From the NCBI GenBank assembly GCA_965200115.1, contig OZ241336.1, positions 3,472,001 through 3,536,000 of the forward strand: a stretch of 64,000 nucleotides of DNA, given 5' to 3'. The translations under genes were made by a program, and so were the position numbers. The stretch's first letter is position 1. Every line of letters begins with the position of its first letter. The notes under the pieces are model-generated. The model had not been told where the DNA came from, searched no databases, and worked only from the letters and a program-made list of their open reading frames with translations. The DNA comes from JAPOUP01 sp026708635. Its GTDB lineage: Bacteria > Pseudomonadota > Alphaproteobacteria > Rhodobacterales > Rhodobacteraceae. This document shows, one piece after another, positions 54,484-63,355 of this stretch.

Positions 54484-54743
54484 CGCGCCTATCTCCATGC
54501 TCCGGACCACGGCCACAATCGAAGCCACTGACCCTCCAGGGGACGGTTCGGTCCCGGGTACCGCCACGATTCTGGGATTGCCAACGCACGGAGGATACCC
54601 AAGCCAACGGGATCCGTCTATGGTATATAGCGTGACGCTCAAAATCAGGAGCTTGTCCTGGAATATAGAAGGCGTCCCCCGGATTGCCGGTATTGGCGGG
54701 CCCGGCATCGCGACCGGCCGCGGAAGGGACCTCCGCTTCCGGC

Positions 54744-54766
54744 GGACGCCCGAAGAGGGGGCGTCC
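54744..54766. repeat. GC-rich hairpin between the thioesterase and dehydrogenase genes
   Basis: Arms ggacgccc (54744-54751) and gggcgtcc (54759-54766) with a 7-base loop. No T run on either side. It lies between two divergent genes, so its role is unclear. Confidence 0.4.
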
Positions 54767-54912
54767 GTGTCCCGCGCCAGCGTCCGGAAGGACGGAATTC
54801 ACGGAGCGTTGGATAAATCGGCGCCGGGGATGTTGACAGTTTCGCGGGATGCTCCATTGTCGCGACTATCCGGACCGCGGCGCGCGCGATGCCGGCTCAC
54901 ATGAGGTTCCCC

Positions 54913-55854
54913 ATGAGACGGCCCACCAGACATTTATGGATCGACACCTTTTTCCCGCGCAGATCGACCGCGAAGGTTCCCGACCGGGATCTGACGGGTA
55001 GGACGGTCGTCTTCACCGGAGGCACGGATGGCATGGGGCGCGTCGCCGTCGAACGGCTCGCTTCGATGGGCGCGGACATTCTCATCCTGGGACGCAACAT
55101 GGCCAAGACGCGGCGCGTTGCCGCCGAGCTGGAGGAAGCGGGATACGGGGGGCGGCTCACGGTCGTGGAGTGCGATCTCGGATCCCTGGACAGCGTGCGC
55201 GGGGCGGCCTCGGACATTCTGGGGCAGGGCGGGCGGATCGATCTCCTGATCAACTGCGCGGGCGCGAACGTGACCGAGCGCAGGCTCACGCCGGAGGGCT
55301 ACGAGATGAACTTCGTGGTGAACTACCTGGGGCCTTTCCTGCTGACGGAGCTCCTGCTCGACCGGGTCGGCGCGGCACCTTCGGCTCGGATCGTCAACGT
55401 GACGTCCGCGACGCAGAAGCTGGGGCGGCTGGACTTCGATGACCTGCACCGCGAGAGGAATTGGTCGCTTCTGGCGACGTATGCCCAGGCCAAGCTCTGC
55501 ATGGTTATGCATTCGCGTGACCTTGCCGGGAGGCTGGAGGGCAGCGGCGTCACCGTCAACTGCCTGAATCCCGGCTATATCAAAAGCGCCCTGACGCGCG
55601 GCGCGCGGGGCCTGGAGAGGGTCTTCGTCACACTCTTCGGCGGTCTCGCCGCTCCGACCTGGGTCGGCGGCGAGCGCATCGTGGCGGCGGCGCTCGACGA
55701 AAGGTATGACGGCGTGTCCGGGAAGTACATCTATGAGGACATGCTGCACGATCCGAACCCGGAGGCGCTTGACGACGCGAAGGTCTCCAGGCTGCTCGAT
55801 CTTTCCCGTGAGATGACCGGCCTGGCTCGCCCATCTTCCCGCCCGTGCCCATGA
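54913..55854 (+). CDS. Short-chain dehydrogenase/reductase (retinol-dehydrogenase-like)
   Basis: A 313-residue NAD(P)-dependent oxidoreductase. The Rossmann motif is VVFTGGTDGMGRVAVERLAS near residue 27 (TGxxxGxG), NAG-type motif INCAGAN, catalytic Ser in VNVTSATQ and YxxxK in TYAQAKLC. The substrate is unknown; similar proteins act on retinoids, protochlorophyllide-like or steroid alcohols. ATGs at 54889 and 54901 are alternative starts; 54913 has GAGG 6 bases upstream. Confidence 0.88.
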   Translation: MRRPTRHLWIDTFFPRRSTAKVPDRDLTGRTVVFTGGTDGMGRVAVERLASMGADILILGRNMAKTRRVAAELEEAGYGGRLTVVECDLGSLDSVRGAASDILGQGGRIDLLINCAGANVTERRLTPEGYEMNFVVNYLGPFLLTELLLDRVGAAPSARIVNVTSATQKLGRLDFDDLHRERNWSLLATYAQAKLCMVMHSRDLAGRLEGSGVTVNCLNPGYIKSALTRGARGLERVFVTLFGGLAAPTWVGGERIVAAALDERYDGVSGKYIYEDMLHDPNPEALDDAKVSRLLDLSREMTGLARPSSRPCP

Positions 55855-55947
55855 GCCAGCCAATCAGCCGATGCCGCGGGAACGGCGCTAGGGGAACACT
55901 GGCCGGGAACAGCCACATGCCAGCGGAAAGGGATTTGAGGTCTATTG

Positions 55948-56098
55948 ATGGATCTCTTGCGAAAGGACTGAAGGGCTCTATAGGAACGGTCAGGTTCTGG
56001 CTTTTTCTGGGTTCGCCGGCAGCGCCTCGCGCAGGCTGGACTGGCCTGACGCTTTGCGGCGCATCCAGTCGACCTGACCCGCTCCGGCGGTCGTCTGT
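55948..56098 (-). pseudogene. 3' end of an IS (transposase C-terminus and terminal sequence)
   Basis: On the minus strand the frame reads GAGQVDWMRRKASGQSSLRE then ALPANPEKART and stops at 55990, followed by about 40 bases ending in ctttcgcaagagatcc. This resembles the end of the IS whose left end is seen at 8749 (ggagcctcttgcagaac). Only the last 35 codons are left. It abuts the HigB fragment, so this IS probably inserted into the toxin gene. Confidence 0.45.
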
Positions 56099-56099
56099 A

Positions 56100-56223
56100 G
56101 GCGCTCAGGGGTAGGCGTAGAGAGCGGCCAAGCGTCCGAATTTACGACCAGTGGCGGATATGCTTCGAATTGCCTGAAAGCGGCCTGGGGCCGACCGAAG
56201 CCGAAATCTCCGATTGCCATTGA
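56100..56223 (+). pseudogene. C-terminal fragment of a HigB-type toxin
   Basis: In frame before TGA 56221-56223 the sequence reads SVRIYDQWRICFELPESG and EAEISDCH, the conserved last part of HigB toxins (usually RINDQWRICF ... VEIVDYH). The N-terminal two thirds are missing and replaced by the IS remnant. Directly followed by the higA-like gene, as in intact higBA loci. Confidence 0.7.
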
Positions 56224-56236
56224 GGGGAGACCGAAC

Positions 56237-56535
56237 ATGCGCGACCCCATCCATTCTGGCGAGACGCTGCGCGAGTATCCTGAAGCTCTTGACGTGAGTG
56301 TGGCGGAGTTGTCGCGGCGGATCGAAATGCCGGTGAACCGCATCATCGATATTCTCAACGGCCGGCGGTCGATCACCGGCGACACGGCCCTGAGCCTGGG
56401 ACACTTTTCGGCACGCAAGGCGGGTTCTGGCCCAAGCCACGGAAACTCTGTGAGCCGCGCCTTGAGGAACGTGGGAAAGGCGCGACAATCGCCTCTGTGA
56501 CGACGCTGGTCGGCGGGTATCGGTACGCGACGTGA
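56237..56535 (+). pseudogene. HigA-type antitoxin, frameshifted
   Basis: ATG 56237 behind GAGGGGAGACC opens MRDPIHSGETLREYPEALDV, AELSRRIEMPVNRIIDILNG and RRSITGDTALSLGHF, the classic HigA/VapI HTH protein. After LGHF the expected SAEFW continuation is found only in another frame (FWPKPRKLCEPRLEERGKGA up to TGA 56535), so an indel lies near 56415-56430. With the toxin truncated too, the locus is dead. Confidence 0.78.
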
Positions 56536-56622
56536 TGAAGGTGTATGCCCTGCCAAACGCGGGTTTCGGTTCAGCGCAATATCTGAATCCTATCCAGGGG
56601 CGCGGTTCGCCGTGACGGCGGG

Positions 56623-57618
56623 TCAGGTGACCGATGCGAGGTTCTGACCTTTGCGGGACTTGGCGGGATTGGGCGGCACCCATGCGCCCGGCACCGCCTT
56701 TCCCGCGCCGGAGCCGGTCCGCAGCCTCGTTTTTCCCACGTTACCGATGGGCTTGCCGGCAGTTGACAGTCCCAAGGCGTGGATCACCTTTCGGGTCAGG
56801 CGAGATCGATTCAATGTGTAAAAATGCAGTTGCTCCACTCCGCCCGCGATGAGTTCGCTGCAAAGCTCCGTGCAGACGCTAATCGCCAGAAGATCATGGC
56901 GTCCATCGCCGTCGCGAAGGGCTTTCGTGAACGCACTGTCCAACCAGTCCGGCACGCGCGCTCCGCATCGCCTGGCGAATTTTCGTGCCGTGACCCAGTT
57001 CTGGATCGGAAGTATGCCGGGAATGATCGGGGCGTCTATTCCGGCCCGCTGGCATGCGTCGCGGAACCTGAAATAGGTTTCGGCCTCAAAGAAGAACTGG
57101 GTGATGGCAGACTCGGCGCCCGCGTCCAGTTTGCGCTTAAGCCAGTCAACGTCCGCGCCGGCGTAGGCCGCGTCTGGATGCGGGTCGGGATAGGCGCTGA
57201 CGCGGACCCGAATGCCCGGAACGTCCTTAAGTGCCGAAACCAGTTCGCAGGTGTTCCCGAATCCCGAGCTATGGGGACGGAATTCGGTTTTGTTCCCCGG
57301 AGGGTCGCCGCGCAGCGCCAGAACCTCGCAGACGCCCGCTTCCGAAAGTCCCCATGCCTTTGCCATGATCTGGTCACGTGACGCGCCCACGCAGGTCAGG
57401 TGAGCCGTGACGTCCAGCCCATGACGGCTTTGGATGCCCTTTGCGGTCTTGAGCGTAGAGGCGCGAACGCTGCCGCCCGCACCATAGGTGACCGATACGA
57501 ATTTGGGCGCGAGCGGGGCGAGATCGTCAACGGCGCTCCACAGCCGAATAGCGGCTGTATCGTCGGCGGGCGGAAAGAATTCGAAAGAAAGACGGGGGCC
57601 GGGCTCTGGCATGGGCAT
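56623..57618 (-). CDS. metF: 5,10-Methylenetetrahydrofolate reductase
   Basis: A 331-residue MetF. It reduces 5,10-methylene-THF to 5-methyl-THF for methionine synthesis, with FAD and NADH. Conserved parts: LSFEFFPPAD, FVSVTYGAGGS, HLTCVGASRDQI, VLALRGDPPG, SAYPDPHP, GAESAITQFFFEAETYFRF, PGILPIQNW and QLHFYTLNR. The last 40 residues form a Pro/Gly/Lys-rich tail beyond the usual length of about 295. GGAG precedes ATG 57618. It is divergent from metR, and a perfect MetR box lies in the 91 bases between them. Confidence 0.96.
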   Translation of the reverse strand: MPMPEPGPRLSFEFFPPADDTAAIRLWSAVDDLAPLAPKFVSVTYGAGGSVRASTLKTAKGIQSRHGLDVTAHLTCVGASRDQIMAKAWGLSEAGVCEVLALRGDPPGNKTEFRPHSSGFGNTCELVSALKDVPGIRVRVSAYPDPHPDAAYAGADVDWLKRKLDAGAESAITQFFFEAETYFRFRDACQRAGIDAPIIPGILPIQNWVTARKFARRCGARVPDWLDSAFTKALRDGDGRHDLLAISVCTELCSELIAGGVEQLHFYTLNRSRLTRKVIHALGLSTAGKPIGNVGKTRLRTGSGAGKAVPGAWVPPNPAKSRKGQNLASVT

Positions 57619-57662
57619 GGGATCTCCGTATGGGCTGTTCTCTTGTGCCAGATCGGAATCCG

Positions 57663-57675
57663 TGAAACAAATTCA
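57663..57675. promoter_or_regulatory. MetR box between metF and metR
   Basis: TGAA-ACAAA-TTCA matches the MetR consensus TGAA-N5-TTCA exactly. It lies 45 bases upstream of metF ATG and 35 bases upstream of metR ATG, so one site could serve activation of metF and autoregulation of metR. The assignment of the adjacent LysR gene as metR rests partly on this. Confidence 0.75.
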
Positions 57676-57709
57676 TATTATTCACAAAGGTTATGAGGAA
57701 AGCTCAGAT

Positions 57710-58615
57710 ATGCATCTGGAAATCCGCCATCTGCGGACAATCAAGGCGATTCACGAGGTTGGTGGCATGGCCCGTGCGGCTGACATGCTGAACATTACCC
57801 AGTCCGCGCTGAGTCACCAGGTTAAGGGGCTTGAGGAGCAGGTGGGTCTGGAGCTCTTTGTCAGGCGAACCAAGCCTCTCAGGCTGAGTTCCGCGGGGAT
57901 GAGGCTTCTGGAGCTGGCGGATCGGGTGCTTCCCGAGGTCGAGGCGTTTTCCGAGGACTTCCGCAGTCTGAAATCAGGCAGAAAGGGGCGGCTGCATATG
58001 GCCATTGAATGCCATGCCTGTTTTGAGTGGCTGTTCCCGGTTCTGGAACTGTTCCGAAAGGCATGGCCGGATGTCGATGTCGACATTCGTCCCGGGCTCG
58101 CTTTCGACGCGCTCCCGGCACTGCAGCGCGAGGAGGTCGATCTGGTGGTTTCCTCCGATCCCGAAGATCTCGTTGGCGTCGATTTCAGCGCGTTGTTCGA
58201 CTATGAGCCGGTGTTCGTCGCCTCGACGCAGCATCCGCTCGCGGGCAGGGAATTCATTGAAGCCGAGGATTTCCGGGGCGAGATGTTGATTACCTATCCG
58301 GTCGAGCGCTCGCGTCTGGACGTCTTCAGCCAACTTCTTACGCCCGCCAAAGTCGAACCCCGTTCGGTAAGGCAGGTCGAACTTACGGCGGTCATCCTGC
58401 TGCTTGTGGCTTCCAATCGAGGTGTTGCGGTTCTGCCTGACTGGGTTGTGCGGGAAGTGCGCTACGATTCCGACTATGTCACCAGGCGGCTGACCGCGGA
58501 CGGGCTGACCCGACGTCTCTACGCGGCGACGCGGGATGTGGACACGACCAAGCCGTTTATGGCGCATCTACTGAGGCTGGCGAGGACCGAGCCGCTGAAA
58601 CTGCAGCGTCCCTGA
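57710..58615 (+). CDS. metR: LysR-family activator MetR
   Basis: A 301-residue LysR-type regulator. The N-terminal HTH is MHLEIRHLRTIKAIHEVGGM / ARAADMLNITQSALSHQVKG; the effector domain follows (GRLHMAIECHACFEWLFPVL, VDLVVSSDPED), where the ECHxCFEWL stretch is typical of MetR, which uses homocysteine as co-inducer. GAGGAAA lies 9 bases before ATG 57710. Divergent from metF with a MetR box between the two genes, as in E. coli metE/metR and many alphaproteobacterial metF loci. Confidence 0.93.
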   Translation: MHLEIRHLRTIKAIHEVGGMARAADMLNITQSALSHQVKGLEEQVGLELFVRRTKPLRLSSAGMRLLELADRVLPEVEAFSEDFRSLKSGRKGRLHMAIECHACFEWLFPVLELFRKAWPDVDVDIRPGLAFDALPALQREEVDLVVSSDPEDLVGVDFSALFDYEPVFVASTQHPLAGREFIEAEDFRGEMLITYPVERSRLDVFSQLLTPAKVEPRSVRQVELTAVILLLVASNRGVAVLPDWVVREVRYDSDYVTRRLTADGLTRRLYAATRDVDTTKPFMAHLLRLARTEPLKLQRP

Positions 58616-58974
58616 TGGTGCCGCGGGACGCGATCCGATCGGGTGGTCAGCCCGGGAGAATTTCCCGGGGACTGCGGGAGCGGAACTGCCCGCGACCCGG
58701 CGGAAGGCAGCCGGGTTCCCATGTTCCGCGCGTTTGGGTGCGCCGCTTCGACGCATTCCATTTTCGGGCGGGCGATTGCGGTGAGGTGGAAGCGTTTCCA
58801 TGCAAGGGGAAATCGCCGCCGATGCCCGCGCGGTCTCTTTCCAGTTGACGGACTTGCCCGCGCCGGGCGAATGACGGAGGCGGTCACGCGCGAGTGTGGC
58901 GGACACGTTCCGGCTCGGGCGGTAACCGCGGGATCCGGTAACTGAATCCAGCGGAAAGTCATTGGAGGGCTTCC
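58616..58974. other. Intergenic region with one GC hairpin
   Basis: About 360 bases. cccggga (58651-58657) and tcccggg (58663-58669) form a hairpin 35 bases after the metR stop, a possible weak terminator. Nothing else is recognised. Confidence 0.4.
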
Positions 58975-59694
58975 ATGCACATTCTGGTTCTGCAGCATGT
59001 CCACGTCGAACACCCCGGAATACTCAGGTCTTTTCTGGCGCGGGACGGACATAGCTGGGACACAGTCGAACTCGACGAAGGGGAGCCTGTTCCTCGACTG
59101 GATGGCTACGAAGCTCTATGGGTCATGGGCGGGCCCATGGACGTCTGGCAGGAGGAGCTGCATCCCTGGCTTCGGGAAGAGAAACAACTCGTGCGCGAGG
59201 CGGTGAAAATCAGGGGAATGCCCTTCCTCGGACTATGCCTTGGGCATCAGCTTATGGCGGAAGCGCTTGGCGGTGAGGTTCGCCCGTCGCGGTGCCCGGA
59301 AATCGGGGTTATGGATGTGCGGCTTACCGAAGAGGGTATCGGCTGCGTCTGGATGGATGGACTGCCGGAGTCACTCAGGTGCCTGCAGTGGCACAGCGCG
59401 GAGGTGACGGAGGTTCCCGAGGGCGCCCGGGTGCTCGCTTCATCTCCGGCCTGCGCGGTGCAGGCGATGAAATGGGGGCCATACGCCTATTCCGCCCAGT
59501 TCCACGTCGAGATCGAGTCGGACACGGTAAGCAACTGGGCGCGAATACCGGAGTACGCCGCAGCGCTCCGTGCGGAACTCGGGCCGGATGGGATAACGAA
59601 GATGCGGACTGACGCGGAAAGAAGCATGCGACAGTTAAATGAAACGACGGAGCGCCTATACATGAACTGGCTGCGATGCGCGGCCGGAACATGA
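58975..59694 (+). CDS. Class I glutamine amidotransferase-like protein
   Basis: A 239-residue stand-alone GATase1 domain of the GMP-synthase-like type. Catalytic Cys in PFLGLCLGHQLMAEALGG, His and Glu in AYSAQFHVEIES, and the early WVMGGPMDVWQE motif. Such proteins hydrolyse glutamine or gamma-glutamyl compounds (as in PuuD-like or unnamed GATases); the acceptor partner is not encoded nearby. GGAGG precedes ATG 58975 by 7 bases. Confidence 0.9.
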   Translation: MHILVLQHVHVEHPGILRSFLARDGHSWDTVELDEGEPVPRLDGYEALWVMGGPMDVWQEELHPWLREEKQLVREAVKIRGMPFLGLCLGHQLMAEALGGEVRPSRCPEIGVMDVRLTEEGIGCVWMDGLPESLRCLQWHSAEVTEVPEGARVLASSPACAVQAMKWGPYAYSAQFHVEIESDTVSNWARIPEYAAALRAELGPDGITKMRTDAERSMRQLNETTERLYMNWLRCAAGT

Positions 59695-59897
59695 TCCGGT
59701 CGATGTCCCGGCGATGCGCGGGGCCCGCGGGGATTGCCCGCCGACGTGAGAGGCTCAGCCTTCCGATTTTCGGGCCGCAATTCCCGGTTCGTGCCCGCCC
59801 TTAGAACGCCCGGTCCCGTCGACTGTCCGCGTCCTGGCGCACTTGGAGATCATGGCGATTGGGTCTATGGCTGGCGGGCGTTCACGGGAGTTACGGT

Positions 59898-60686
59898 ATG
59901 CAGGGCAGCGCGAATCTCAACCTCATGGTAAAGGCGGCGCGCAAGGCGGGACGCTCGCTTTCAAAGGATTTCCGCGAAGTCGAAAACCTTCAGGTGTCGG
60001 TCAAGGGCACCGGTGACTTTGTCAGCCGTGCGGACGTCGCGGCCGAAAAGATCATAGAGGAAGAGCTTCGTGGCGCGCGCCCGAATTACGGTTGGTTGGG
60101 AGAGGAGGGAGGAGCGGCGCAGGGCACCGACAAGACACGTCGCTGGATCGTTGACCCGCTCGACGGTACGACGAACTTTCTGCACGGACTGCCGCATTGG
60201 TCGGTTTCGATCGCGCTTGAGCGTAAGGGAGCGGTGGTCGCCGGCGTCGTCTACGATCCGACAAGGGACGAGATGTTCATCGCCGAGGAGGGGCGGGGCG
60301 CTTGGATGAACCAGAGCCGTCTCAGGGTTTCCGGCAGGCACCGTATGAAGGAAGCGTTGTTCGCCACGGGACTTCCGTTCGCCGCGCTTCCCGCCTTGCC
60401 GGAAAAAATGCGCGACATCGAGCGAGTTTCACCCAGTTGCTCAGGCGTGAGGTCCACAGGATCCTCGGCGCTGGATTTCGCCTACGTGGCCGCCGGTCGC
60501 TTTGAGGGAAGTTGGGAACGCAGCCTGATGCCCTGGGACATGGCCGCCGGGCTTGTGCTCGTGAAGGAAGCGGGTGGATTCGTCGAAGCGCTGCGGCCGG
60601 ACGCGAGTCCACTGGAGTCCGGCGGAGCCATCGTCGCGAACGACCGGATTTTCGCGAAGCTGGCGGCGCTGATTCGGGATCAATGA
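59898..60686 (+). CDS. Inositol monophosphatase-family protein (SuhB-like)
   Basis: A 262-residue Mg2+-dependent phosphatase. Metal-binding motifs: GWLGEEGG (Glu), WIVDPLDGTTNFLHGLPHW (DPxDGT) and SLMPWDMAAGLVLVKEAGG (WD). Typical substrates are inositol-1-phosphate or related sugar phosphates; SuhB also has a regulatory role in enterobacteria, not shown here. GGGAG 7 bases before ATG 59898 fixes the start; the open frame begins at 59859. Confidence 0.93.
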   Translation: MQGSANLNLMVKAARKAGRSLSKDFREVENLQVSVKGTGDFVSRADVAAEKIIEEELRGARPNYGWLGEEGGAAQGTDKTRRWIVDPLDGTTNFLHGLPHWSVSIALERKGAVVAGVVYDPTRDEMFIAEEGRGAWMNQSRLRVSGRHRMKEALFATGLPFAALPALPEKMRDIERVSPSCSGVRSTGSSALDFAYVAAGRFEGSWERSLMPWDMAAGLVLVKEAGGFVEALRPDASPLESGGAIVANDRIFAKLAALIRDQ

Positions 60687-60959
60687 CCGGCTTCCTGCCG
60701 CCATCGCCATAGCGCGTTTCGCTCATGCCGGCGATGGTTTCGGAGAGGTCGGTGAACTCGTCGGCAATGAAGCGGATCAATCACCGCACACCGGTCGTCC
60801 GGGTATGTCGGCATTGACCAAGATGCCCGGGTTGCGGTCTGGACCGCCGATCCTGACCGGCAGGGCCGCCAGGTGGCTCCCCAGCCCAGGCGTGAACATG
60901 ACCGAGTAGGGAAGCGGCGTCAGCGGGTCGGAGCCCAAAGTACCTGAGTGGATACCGTG
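60687..60959. other. Gene-free, possibly decayed coding sequence
   Basis: The minus strand of 60781-60905 is open in a protein-like frame (TPGLGSHLAALPVRIGGPDR) that ends with TGA close to the phosphatase gene, but no family can be named and no start is seen. Confidence 0.3.
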
Positions 60960-61341
60960 CGGGCTTTCCGCGGATCGTGGTGCCGACAGCGTATGCGGGC
61001 AGTGAGGCGACGCCGATACCGGGGGGCGAACGGAAGGCGGAGTGAAATCGGCTTTGATCTACGCGAGGCTCCCGCCCGATGCCGTAATCCGCGACCCGGA
61101 TTTTGTCTTCAGCCTTCCAAAGGAACCGAGCGTCACCAGCGGCCCGAACGCGATGGCGCATGCAGTGGCGGCACTGTATGCTCGGGACCGGATCGCGGAG
61201 ATAGGCAAACTCGCGGTTTGGGGGCTCACGGCGTTCGCGGAGTTCCTTCCCCGGGTGCTGAAAGACACCAACGGCGTTCCCGCCCGCGAGAAAACGCCGC
61301 GGGGCGCATGGGCATGTGGTGCGGTTATGGTGGCGCGGTGA
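60960..61341 (+). pseudogene. Maleylacetate reductase (iron-type alcohol dehydrogenase) remnant
   Basis: The first part reads IVVPTAYAGSEATPIPG, then after a frame change near 61035 it continues IYARLPPDAVIRDPDFVFSL, then VTSGPNAMAHAVAALYARDR and FLPRVLKDTNGVPAR ... GAWACGAV. These match the middle of maleylacetate reductases (PTTYAGSE; SVTSGxNAxAHAxEGLYA). The N-terminal nucleotide-binding part and the C-terminal metal-ligand helices are absent. It is a leftover of an aromatic-degradation gene. Its end overlaps the start of the HEAT-repeat gene. Confidence 0.7.
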
Positions 61342-62174
61342 CGGAAGCACGAAATACCGATACCCTGAGGGGAGATCTGTTTGACAGGCCCATCGGGTCG
61401 CAATGTGGCCGGCCGGTCGCGGCCGCAGAGGTTTCGTTTGACCCGGTCGCGCTCGATGACCGGCAGGTCATAGAGGGGATCGCCCATGAGAATCTCGCCA
61501 AACTGGAGGCTTTGTGCGGTCAGGTGCTATCGCGTGGTCTCGCGGACGACGCCGTGCCGGCGCTCAGGGATCTCTGGTCCCGCTTCCGGGGATTTGGGGT
61601 AAACAGTCCATGCAGGGAGCAGCTTCTGGCGCTTGAAACCCTGGCGAGCATCGGAACGAGACGGTCGGGGGATGTGGTCAAGGGCATTGTCGAGGAACGT
61701 GATATGGCTGCGGTTCTGCTACCTCACGCCCTGAAGGCGGCGGTCACCCTCAAGGTCCGATTTACGCTGCGGCAGATCAAGGAGTGGATTGCGGATGGGA
61801 GGCCGACCGTTCGCGCGCTAGCGTTCTCGCTGGCGCGGTGGGCATATCCTCCAATATGGATTCTGGAGGGAGGCAGGAATGATCCGGACCGGTCGGTGCG
61901 AGAATCCGCGCTGATCACGATGGGCCTGCTCGGACACGCTGCCGCAAGGCCCGGTCTTCTGTCCATTCTAGCCGTAAATCCCGGCGGGGATTTGGTCCGG
62001 GCCCTGGCGACAGTCGCCGACGATGACGTGATCGTCGAGCTGGGTAGATGCGGGGAAAGGCATGGTGCGCTAAGGCCGACAGTGCTTGAGGAACTCGGGG
62101 CGATGGATAATCCGACAGCTAGGGCGGTCGTTGATAGAATTAAGCGGCGACAATGCCGAAGCGCCGGTCAATGA
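61338..62174 (+). CDS. HEAT-repeat-like helical protein
   Basis: A 278-residue protein built of helical pairs with HEAT/PBS-lyase-like spacing (for example REQLLALETLASIGTRRSGD, VRESALITMGLLGHAAARPG, RPTVLEELGAMDNPTARAVV). The function is unknown; such repeats usually bind proteins. The start is uncertain: GTG 61338 overlaps the TGA of the maleylacetate reductase remnant and no Shine-Dalgarno is evident. It lies 195 bases before hisA in the same direction. Confidence 0.65.
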   Translation: MTEARNTDTLRGDLFDRPIGSQCGRPVAAAEVSFDPVALDDRQVIEGIAHENLAKLEALCGQVLSRGLADDAVPALRDLWSRFRGFGVNSPCREQLLALETLASIGTRRSGDVVKGIVEERDMAAVLLPHALKAAVTLKVRFTLRQIKEWIADGRPTVRALAFSLARWAYPPIWILEGGRNDPDRSVRESALITMGLLGHAAARPGLLSILAVNPGGDLVRALATVADDDVIVELGRCGERHGALRPTVLEELGAMDNPTARAVVDRIKRRQCRSAGQ

Positions 62175-62369
62175 CGCCGCGGGAAGTCGGATCGAAGGCT
62201 ATGGCGATGGCTCTCCGCGTGTTTCCGCTCCGTCCAGGCCGGCGCCGGCGGAGTGACGTCACGGACCTTGGTCCCGGCTCGTACCGAAGGGCAGGGTGGC
62301 TTGACGTAAGGATGCGTCTTTCTTGGTTCAACGAACGGACGGGACGCACCCGTTCCGGACTATGGGTCC

Positions 62370-63110
62370 ATGCCAATGATTCTCTATCCCGCGATTGACA
62401 TAAAGGACGGACGGTGCGTGCGCCTTCTGAGAGGAGCCATGGATCGGGTAACGGTATATGCCGATGATCCCGCTGAACAGGCCCGCCGGTTTCGGGCTGA
62501 GGGCTGCGAATGGCTGCACCTGGTTGACCTGAACGGAGCCGTTTCCGGATATCCGGCGAACGGTGACGCGATCGGCGCCGTTCTGGCAACGGTCACATGC
62601 CCGGTTCAGGTCGGCGGCGGGATTCGGGATATGGCGACGGTCAAGCACTGGCTGGACCGGGGTGTCGCCCGGGTCATTCTCGGGACCGCGGCCGTAGAGG
62701 ATCCGGACTTTGTCGGTGAGGCGGCCGCTTCGTTTCCGGGGCGGGTCGCTGTTGGCATCGATGCCAGGGACGGACGTGTTGCGACCAGGGGATGGTTGGA
62801 GGATACCGGCATTCCAGCGGTGGAACTCGCCCTCAGGTTCGAAAACGCTGGAGTCGCCGCGATCATCTATACGGATATCGATCGCGACGGCGCGATGCAG
62901 GGGCCTAACGTCGAGGCCACGGCCCTGATGGCGGACACGGTGGGGATTCCCGTCATCGCCTCCGGAGGAATCAGTTCGCTGGCCGATCTGTCCGCGCTTG
63001 GATCGTGTGGCGCGCCACTCGATGGAGCGATAGTGGGCCGCGCGCTATATTCCGGTGCCATTGATCTGGCGGAAGCGCTCGCGGTCGCCCGCGCCATGGG
63101 GGCTCCGTAA
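62370..63110 (+). CDS. hisA: Phosphoribosylformimino-5-aminoimidazole carboxamide ribotide isomerase
   Basis: A 246-residue TIM-barrel isomerase of histidine biosynthesis (ProFAR to PRFAR). Conserved: LYPAIDIKDGRCVRLLRG with catalytic Asp8, VDLNGAVSG, PVQVGGGIRDM, RVILGTAAVEDP, YTDIDRDGAMQGPN with the second catalytic Asp, VIASGGIS and GAIVGRALYSG. Ribosome site is weak (ATGGGTCC). No other his gene is in the window; the neighbour downstream is convergent, so hisA is isolated here or ends a his cluster that lies elsewhere. Confidence 0.96.
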   Translation: MPMILYPAIDIKDGRCVRLLRGAMDRVTVYADDPAEQARRFRAEGCEWLHLVDLNGAVSGYPANGDAIGAVLATVTCPVQVGGGIRDMATVKHWLDRGVARVILGTAAVEDPDFVGEAAASFPGRVAVGIDARDGRVATRGWLEDTGIPAVELALRFENAGVAAIIYTDIDRDGAMQGPNVEATALMADTVGIPVIASGGISSLADLSALGSCGAPLDGAIVGRALYSGAIDLAEALAVARAMGAP

Positions 63111-63355
63111 TGGAGCGTCCTGAACCGGGCACGGAATCGTCTGTCTCTGACCGTGATGACGCCTCAACATCAGGGACGGCTCCGGAAGTGGGTGTCGATG
63201 GGATACCGTCCGCAAGCCCGATAATCCCGGTGACCCGGGGCAGGACCAAGATCTCGCGCCTGGCCATGTCGGTCCGGACGTCATCAAGAGCGGCCGCGAG
63301 ATCGACCTGGACCGTGTTAATGCGCTTTTCCGGAACGGCGATCCGCCGGGGCGCT

